Under the pieces are notes generated by a model, which saw only the letters and a list, made by a program, of their open reading frames with translations, had not been told where the DNA came from and ran no database searches. A stretch of DNA of 64,000 nt, taken from the NCBI RefSeq assembly GCF_018638295.1, contig NZ_JABTTS010000006.1, positions 164,981 through 228,980 on the forward strand. Direction: 5' to 3'. Positions 60,279 through 64,000 of the stretch are shown here, in pieces (within the stretch, counting starts at the first letter, position 1; every line of letters starts with the position of its first letter). The translations under genes and the position numbers were made by a program. The DNA is from Streptomyces sp. CHD11. Lineage in GTDB: Bacteria; Actinomycetota; Actinomycetes; Streptomycetales; Streptomycetaceae.

Positions 60279-61861
60279 CCGCCGAGAGCAACAAGCGGGC
60301 CATCCGACGGGCGCTCGTCTCCGTCTACGACAAGACCGGCCTCGAGGACCTCGCGCGCGGACTGCACGAGGCCGGGGTGGAGCTCGTCTCCACCGGGTCC
60401 ACCGCCGCGAAGATCGCCGCCGCGGGTGTCCCCGTCACCGGGGTCGAGGAACTCACCGGGTTCCCCGAGTGCCTGGACGGCCGCGTCAAGACCCTGCACC
60501 CGAAGGTCCACGCCGGCATCCTCGCCGACCTGCGCCTGGAGGACCACCGGCGTCAGCTGGCCGAGCTGGGCGTGGAGCCGTTCGACCTCGTCGTCGTCAA
60601 CCTCTACCCGTTCCGGGAGACCGTCGCCTCGGGCGCGACGCCCGACGAGTGCGTGGAGCAGATCGACATCGGCGGACCTTCCATGGTGCGGGCCGCCGCC
60701 AAGAACCACCCGTCGGTCGCCGTCGTGACCAGCCCGGTGCGTTACGGCGACGTCCTCGCGGCCGTCCGTGACGGGGGCTTCGACCTCACCACCCGCAAGC
60801 GGCTCGCCGCGGAGGCCTTCCAGCACACGGCCGCGTACGACGTCGCCGTCGCGAACTGGTTCGCCTCCGAGTACGCCCCGGTGGACGCTGCGGCCGACAG
60901 CGGCTCCGCCGCGGGGCGGTTCCCCGACTTCCTCGGTGCCACCTGGGAACGCAAGAACACCCTCCGCTACGGCGAGAACCCGCACCAGCCCGCGGCCCTC
61001 TACGTCTCCGGCAGTGGCGGTCTCGCCGAGGCCGAGCAGCTGCACGGCAAGGAGATGTCGTACAACAACTACACGGACACGGACGCCGCCCTCCGTGCCG
61101 CGTACGACCACGACGCCCCGGCCGTCGCGATCATCAAGCACGCCAACCCGTGCGGTATCGCGGTCGGCGCGGACGTCGCCGAGGCGCACCGCAAGGCGCA
61201 CGCCTGTGACCCGCTGTCGGCGTTCGGCGGTGTGATCGCCGTCAACCGGCCGGTGTCGAAGGAGATGGCGGAGCAGGTCGCGGAGATCTTCACCGAGGTC
61301 ATCGTCGCGCCGGACTACGAGGAGGGCGCCCTCGACGCCCTCACCAGGAAGAAGAACATCCGCGTGCTGCGCGCCCCCGGGGCCCCGTCCGCACCCGTCG
61401 AGGTCAAGCCCATCGACGGCGGCGTCCTCCTCCAGGTCACCGACCGTCTCCAGGCCGAGGGCGACGACCCGGCGACCTGGACGCTGGCCACCGGCGAGGC
61501 GCTCGGCGAGTCCGAACTCGCCGCTCTGGCCTTCGCCTGGAAGGCCTGCCGCGCGGTGAAGTCCAACGCGATCCTGCTCGCCAAGGACGGCGCCTCCGTC
61601 GGCGTCGGCATGGGCCAGGTCAACCGCGTCGACTCCGCGAAGCTGGCGGTGGAGCGGGCGGGCGCCGAGCGGGCGGCCGGTTCCTACGCCGCCTCGGACG
61701 CGTTCTTCCCCTTCCCCGACGGACTGGAGATCCTCACCGCGGCCGGCGTCAGGGCCGTGGTCCAGCCCGGCGGTTCGGTCCGCGACGAGCTGGTCGTCGA
61801 GGCCGCGAAGAAGGCGGGCGTGACGATGTACTTCACGGGCACCCGGCACTTCTTCCACTGA
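60275..61861 (+). CDS. purH: Bifunctional AICAR transformylase / IMP cyclohydrolase
   Basis: 528 aa, the usual size. N-terminal MGS/IMP cyclohydrolase domain ([39 protein letters not shown]) and C-terminal AICAR formyltransferase domain ([25 protein letters not shown] with the catalytic Lys-His; [12 protein letters not shown]). Performs the last two steps of IMP synthesis. GTG overlaps the purN stop. A strong terminator follows. Confidence 0.96.
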   Translation: MTAESNKRAIRRALVSVYDKTGLEDLARGLHEAGVELVSTGSTAAKIAAAGVPVTGVEELTGFPECLDGRVKTLHPKVHAGILADLRLEDHRRQLAELGVEPFDLVVVNLYPFRETVASGATPDECVEQIDIGGPSMVRAAAKNHPSVAVVTSPVRYGDVLAAVRDGGFDLTTRKRLAAEAFQHTAAYDVAVANWFASEYAPVDAAADSGSAAGRFPDFLGATWERKNTLRYGENPHQPAALYVSGSGGLAEAEQLHGKEMSYNNYTDTDAALRAAYDHDAPAVAIIKHANPCGIAVGADVAEAHRKAHACDPLSAFGGVIAVNRPVSKEMAEQVAEIFTEVIVAPDYEEGALDALTRKKNIRVLRAPGAPSAPVEVKPIDGGVLLQVTDRLQAEGDDPATWTLATGEALGESELAALAFAWKACRAVKSNAILLAKDGASVGVGMGQVNRVDSAKLAVERAGAERAAGSYAASDAFFPFPDGLEILTAAGVRAVVQPGGSVRDELVVEAAKKAGVTMYFTGTRHFFH

Positions 61862-61869
61862 CGAACCGT

Positions 61870-61901
61870 TCCGCGCGGCCGCTCATGGGCGGCCGCGCGG
61901 A
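61870..61901. terminator. Terminator downstream of purH
   Basis: Perfect 13-bp stem TCCGCGCGGCCGC (61870-61882) with GCGGCCGCGCGGA (61889-61901), 6-nt loop. It serves purH and possibly the convergent gene at 61979. Confidence 0.82.
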
Positions 61902-61978
61902 GGGCATCGCTGATGGCCACGGCCACAGAGCCGCCGGCTCCCGGGGGCGACCCGGTCGGCCACGTTGGACGGCGTCCC

Positions 61979-62410
61979 TCAGACGCCCAGCCTCACGCAG
62001 CCGTGCACCGAACCGCTGCCTCCCTTGTAGAGGGGCCATTTCATGGCCTTTCGGGTCACCGGTCCGTACACGCCGTCCACTCCCACGTCTGCGGCGTCCT
62101 GCACGGCCCGTACCGCCCGCCGGGTCTCGGGTCCGAAGATGCCGTCCCTCGAAATGTCCCGGTAACAGGTGTCGATGGCGATCTGAAGCGCGTACACGGC
62201 GTTCGACTGGGCTCCCTGTGACATCTGGCAGTTCCGTGAGCCCGTGCCGGTGTAGTAGGGCTGGTAGGTGAAGAGCGACCCGGATGCGCTCACCACCTTC
62301 TGAGCGTTGCACGTGGGGTACGCGGCGGCCTGCACCGCGCCCGGCGACGCCAGCACCGCACCCGCGCCCAACGAGAGAGCCCCCAGGCCGGAGGCCAGCT
62401 TCCTTTTCAT
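61979..62410 (-). CDS. Small secreted peptidoglycan-binding-like protein (1 of 3)
   Basis: 143 aa from ATG 62410. Signal peptide MKRKLASGLGALSLGAGAVL, cleavage near VQAAAY, then a mature domain with cysteines (TCNAQ, RNCQMS, DTCYRD, HGCVRL) likely disulfide-bonded. Two phrases of the PG_binding_1 type, DGIFGPETRRAV and DGVYGPVTRKAMKW, end the protein. Probably exported and bound to the cell wall. AGGGAAGGGACC is upstream. One of three tandem related genes in the same direction. Confidence 0.82.
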   Translation of the reverse strand: MKRKLASGLGALSLGAGAVLASPGAVQAAAYPTCNAQKVVSASGSLFTYQPYYTGTGSRNCQMSQGAQSNAVYALQIAIDTCYRDISRDGIFGPETRRAVRAVQDAADVGVDGVYGPVTRKAMKWPLYKGGSGSVHGCVRLGV

Positions 62411-62492
62411 GGTCCCTTCCCTTCTCTTGCCCGCGTCAGATGACTGCCGGACAGGTCCTGGCCCGCTGCGGCGGGCACCGGAGCTCCCGATG

Positions 62493-62927
62493 TCAAGGGA
62501 GGGTGGCGCAGTGGCCGGTGGCGCTCTGCCACTTCAGCTTGTCGCGGGTCTTCGGGCCGTACACGCCGTCGTCGTCGAGGCGCAGAGCGGCCTGCACGAT
62601 CTCGAGCTGCCTTTCGGTGACCGGCCCGAACTCGCCGTCGACCTCCACGGCGGTCCGCTTGTGGCAGTGACGCAGGGACTTCTGGATCGCCTTCACGTGT
62701 GAGCCGACGGCGCCCCGCCCGGTGATGCAGTTGACGGTGTTGCCGTAGGCGGGGATGTTGGCCAGCTCGTGGCCGTTCCCTCCGTTGATGAAGCGGCCGA
62801 GTGTCTTGTTGCACCAACTGGTGGCGGCGCTCGCCTGGGTGGCGGTACCGGCTGCCCCGAGCCCGGCCAGCAGCATCGCACCGGCCGCGACACCCGCCTT
62901 GGCGCGCAGCACGCGGGTCTTCCCCAT
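62493..62927 (-). CDS. Small secreted peptidoglycan-binding-like protein (2 of 3)
   Basis: 144 aa from ATG 62927 with AGGAAG. Signal peptide ends near TQASAAT. The mature part has Cys residues (SWCNKT, VNCITG, RHCHKR, GHCATL) and the two repeat phrases DGEFGPVTERQLEIV and DGVYGPKTRDKLKW. It is a clear paralog of its neighbours on both sides. The frame upstream to 62960 is probably leader. Confidence 0.82.
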   Translation of the reverse strand: MGKTRVLRAKAGVAAGAMLLAGLGAAGTATQASAATSWCNKTLGRFINGGNGHELANIPAYGNTVNCITGRGAVGSHVKAIQKSLRHCHKRTAVEVDGEFGPVTERQLEIVQAALRLDDDGVYGPKTRDKLKWQSATGHCATLP

Positions 62928-62963
62928 GAGCTTCCTCGTTTCTGGATCGTCGGTTCGCACGGG

Positions 62964-63419
62964 TCAGATACGGGCACAGCGCGTCGACGCGTTGCGGGTG
63001 AACTCCCACTTCAAGTGGTTGCGGCTGTCCTTGCCGTAGATGCCGTCGCCCGTGATGCCCTCGCGTCGCTGCGCGGCCGCGAGCGCGTTCCCGGTCTTGG
63101 TGCCGAAGATCCCGTCGACCTTGAGACTGTGGCCCGTGTCCTCGCTGTAGCACATGTTCAGGGAGCGCTGGAGCAGGCCGACCGACGAACTCTGTGCCCC
63201 GCCGCCCATCGTGCAGTCCTTGTCGCCCTTGTAGCCGGGCAGGTACGCCGTCCACGTGGCGCCGGAGAACGTCTTCGTCACCGTCGCGTAGCGGTCGTCG
63301 CAGTAGCCCGCGTACGCGGCGGCCGGCGAGGCCGTGGCGACGCCGATACCGAGGCCTGACAGCAGTGTCAGCCCCGCGACGGCACCCGCCGTCATCCGTG
63401 ATCCGCGCATCCTCTTCAT
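62964..63419 (-). CDS. Small secreted peptidoglycan-binding-like protein (3 of 3)
   Basis: 151 aa from ATG 63419 with GGGGGAC upstream. Signal MKRMRGSRMTAGAVAGLTLL, cleavage near SPAAAYAG. Mature part: YCDDRY, DKDCTM, NMCYSE, TRCARI cysteines and the two repeat phrases DGIFGTKTGNALAAA and DGIYGKDSRNHLKWE. First of the three tandem paralogs in transcription order and divergent from the secreted protein at 63590. Confidence 0.82.
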   Translation of the reverse strand: MKRMRGSRMTAGAVAGLTLLSGLGIGVATASPAAAYAGYCDDRYATVTKTFSGATWTAYLPGYKGDKDCTMGGGAQSSSVGLLQRSLNMCYSEDTGHSLKVDGIFGTKTGNALAAAQRREGITGDGIYGKDSRNHLKWEFTRNASTRCARI

Positions 63420-63589
63420 GCCGTCCCCCGATTCTCTTGCTCGACGTTGTGCCGGGGCCATGGTGGACACGGCCGGCGGCCGGGGGGTACCTGCAAAGTT
63501 GTAGGGACGGCGGGAGGCGGGATCCGTGCAGACTGCGTACGGGGCCGGCGGTTCGCCGGTGCCCCGCTCGAGAAAACGGGGGAGAACTC

Positions 63590-63943
63590 ATGACACGGAA
63601 CCGCACGAGGTTCGGGTACGGGGCGGGCTTGGCCGTCGCGGCGGTGAGCCTGACGATGCTCACCGCCGCACCCGCGACCGCCGCCTCCGACTCCTGGTAC
63701 CGGGACTGTCGCGTGGACAGCAAGTACACCGCCGAACTCAGCGCTCACGTGGCCACCACCAAGAAGTCCGGCGGTAGCTGCGAGGGGCACGCCTACGTCC
63801 GCATCATGGTGGACGGGAAGTGGGGCACGTGGGGCAGCGGCAGCAAGGAGGCGACGAGGCGGAGCCCGGTGTACCGGATCGAGAAGTCGCAGCACAAGGA
63901 CTGCAACTGCTCCACCGCCAACGTCATCACCCTGACTCGGTAA
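63590..63943 (+). CDS. Small secreted protein, function unknown
   Basis: 117 aa from ATG 63590 with GGGGGAGAAC. Signal peptide FGYGAGLAVAAVSLTML with cleavage near ATAASD. The mature ~85 residues have cysteines (RDCRVD, GSCEGH, KDCNCS) and conserved-looking YVRIMVDGKWGTWGSG. No known domain. Divergent from the three wall-binding paralogs, with a shared ~170-bp promoter region, so co-regulation is possible. Confidence 0.78.
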   Translation: MTRNRTRFGYGAGLAVAAVSLTMLTAAPATAASDSWYRDCRVDSKYTAELSAHVATTKKSGGSCEGHAYVRIMVDGKWGTWGSGSKEATRRSPVYRIEKSQHKDCNCSTANVITLTR

Positions 63944-63966
63944 GGCCTGCTGGGCATGCGTACCGC

Positions 63967-63996
63967 GCGGGTGCCTCCGCGGGGGGAGGCACCCGC
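63967..63996 (+). terminator. Terminator downstream of the last gene
   Basis: Perfect 12-bp stem GCGGGTGCCTCC (63967-63978) with GGAGGCACCCGC (63985-63996) and a 6-nt loop. Confidence 0.75.
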
Positions 63997-64000
63997 GGCG

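Noticed and set aside
60242..61858. 538-residue frame opposite purH
   Set aside because: Antisense shadow of a strongly conserved enzyme gene; no ribosome site.
1..64000. Mobile elements, tRNA or rRNA genes
   Set aside because: I looked for transposase/integrase frames, terminal repeats and tRNA-like cloverleaf ends with CCA-side motifs and saw none that I could support.

Overview
The window is about 64 kb of very GC-rich chromosomal DNA. GTG starts, GGAGG-type ribosome binding sites, strong third-position GC bias and familiar actinomycete gene neighbourhoods (sucB-lpdA-pepA, cobSTU, pspA-pspAA, the ctaCDF/ctaE-qcrCAB respiratory cluster, sucCD-perM-purNH) all point to a Streptomyces or very close relative. 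Most of it is core-genome housekeeping DNA. There is no rRNA, tRNA, CRISPR array, integrase or transposase that I can see.

Layout. 0-5.6 kb (minus strand): 5' part of a GntR regulator, then sucB, lpdA and pepA. 5.9-6.3 kb: two eroded convergent gene remnants (a lipoprotein and an RDD membrane protein). 6.5-8.6 kb: a second, intact copy of cytochrome c oxidase subunit I plus a small membrane protein. 8.6-14 kb: the cobalamin lower-loop genes cobS, cobT and an MBL-cobU fusion, mixed with a membrane protein and a methyltransferase. 14-19.5 kb: small conserved genes, then pspA-pspAA and a LiaS/DesK-type two-component system. 19.5-25.1 kb: remnant of an RND efflux pump, nadA, an A-type Fe-S carrier, a large membrane protein and a PfkB kinase. 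25.2-36.6 kb: a cysteine desulfurase-TusA fusion, then the whole aa3 oxidase/bcc complex (ctaC, ctaD, ctaF, ctaE, qcrC, qcrA, qcrB) with an L,D-transpeptidase and a degenerate receiver in between. 36.7-46.3 kb: trpD, a SAM-IV-type riboswitch with a six-codon ORF before an aminotransferase, an Lrp-type domain, rhomboid, NYN nuclease, two NlpC/P60 hydrolases and a metalloprotease-like lipoprotein. 46.3-52.4 kb: a MoxR ATPase - DUF5682 - VWA operon divergent from a 3'-truncated SWIM-domain gene. 53-61.9 kb: sucCD, an XRE/sigma-like membrane regulator, perM, purN and purH. 62-64 kb: three tandem small secreted peptidoglycan-binding-like proteins and one more secreted protein.

How it fits together. 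The respiratory cluster encodes the complete bcc-aa3 supercomplex; SucB/Lpd and SucCD are consecutive TCA-cycle steps; nadA, the Fe-S carrier and the desulfurase-TusA fusion are linked by iron-sulfur/sulfur chemistry; PurN and PurH are purine steps 3 and 9-10.

The most interesting stretch is 46.3-52.4 kb. The SWIM gene and the MoxR operon diverge from a perfect 14-bp inverted repeat. Its halves match the -35-like part of the RecA-independent DNA-damage (RecA-NDp/PafBC) promoter, and the SWIM-facing copy also has a correctly spaced TAGnnT -10 box and would give a leaderless mRNA. I infer a DNA-damage-inducible MoxR/VWA/TraB-like system of unknown function. The SWIM gene loses its 3' end at a C-rich tract exactly where the preceding lipoprotein gene stops, which looks like a rearrangement breakpoint. 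By my recollection the two flanks (cox/qcr and suc/pur) are far apart in S. coelicolor.
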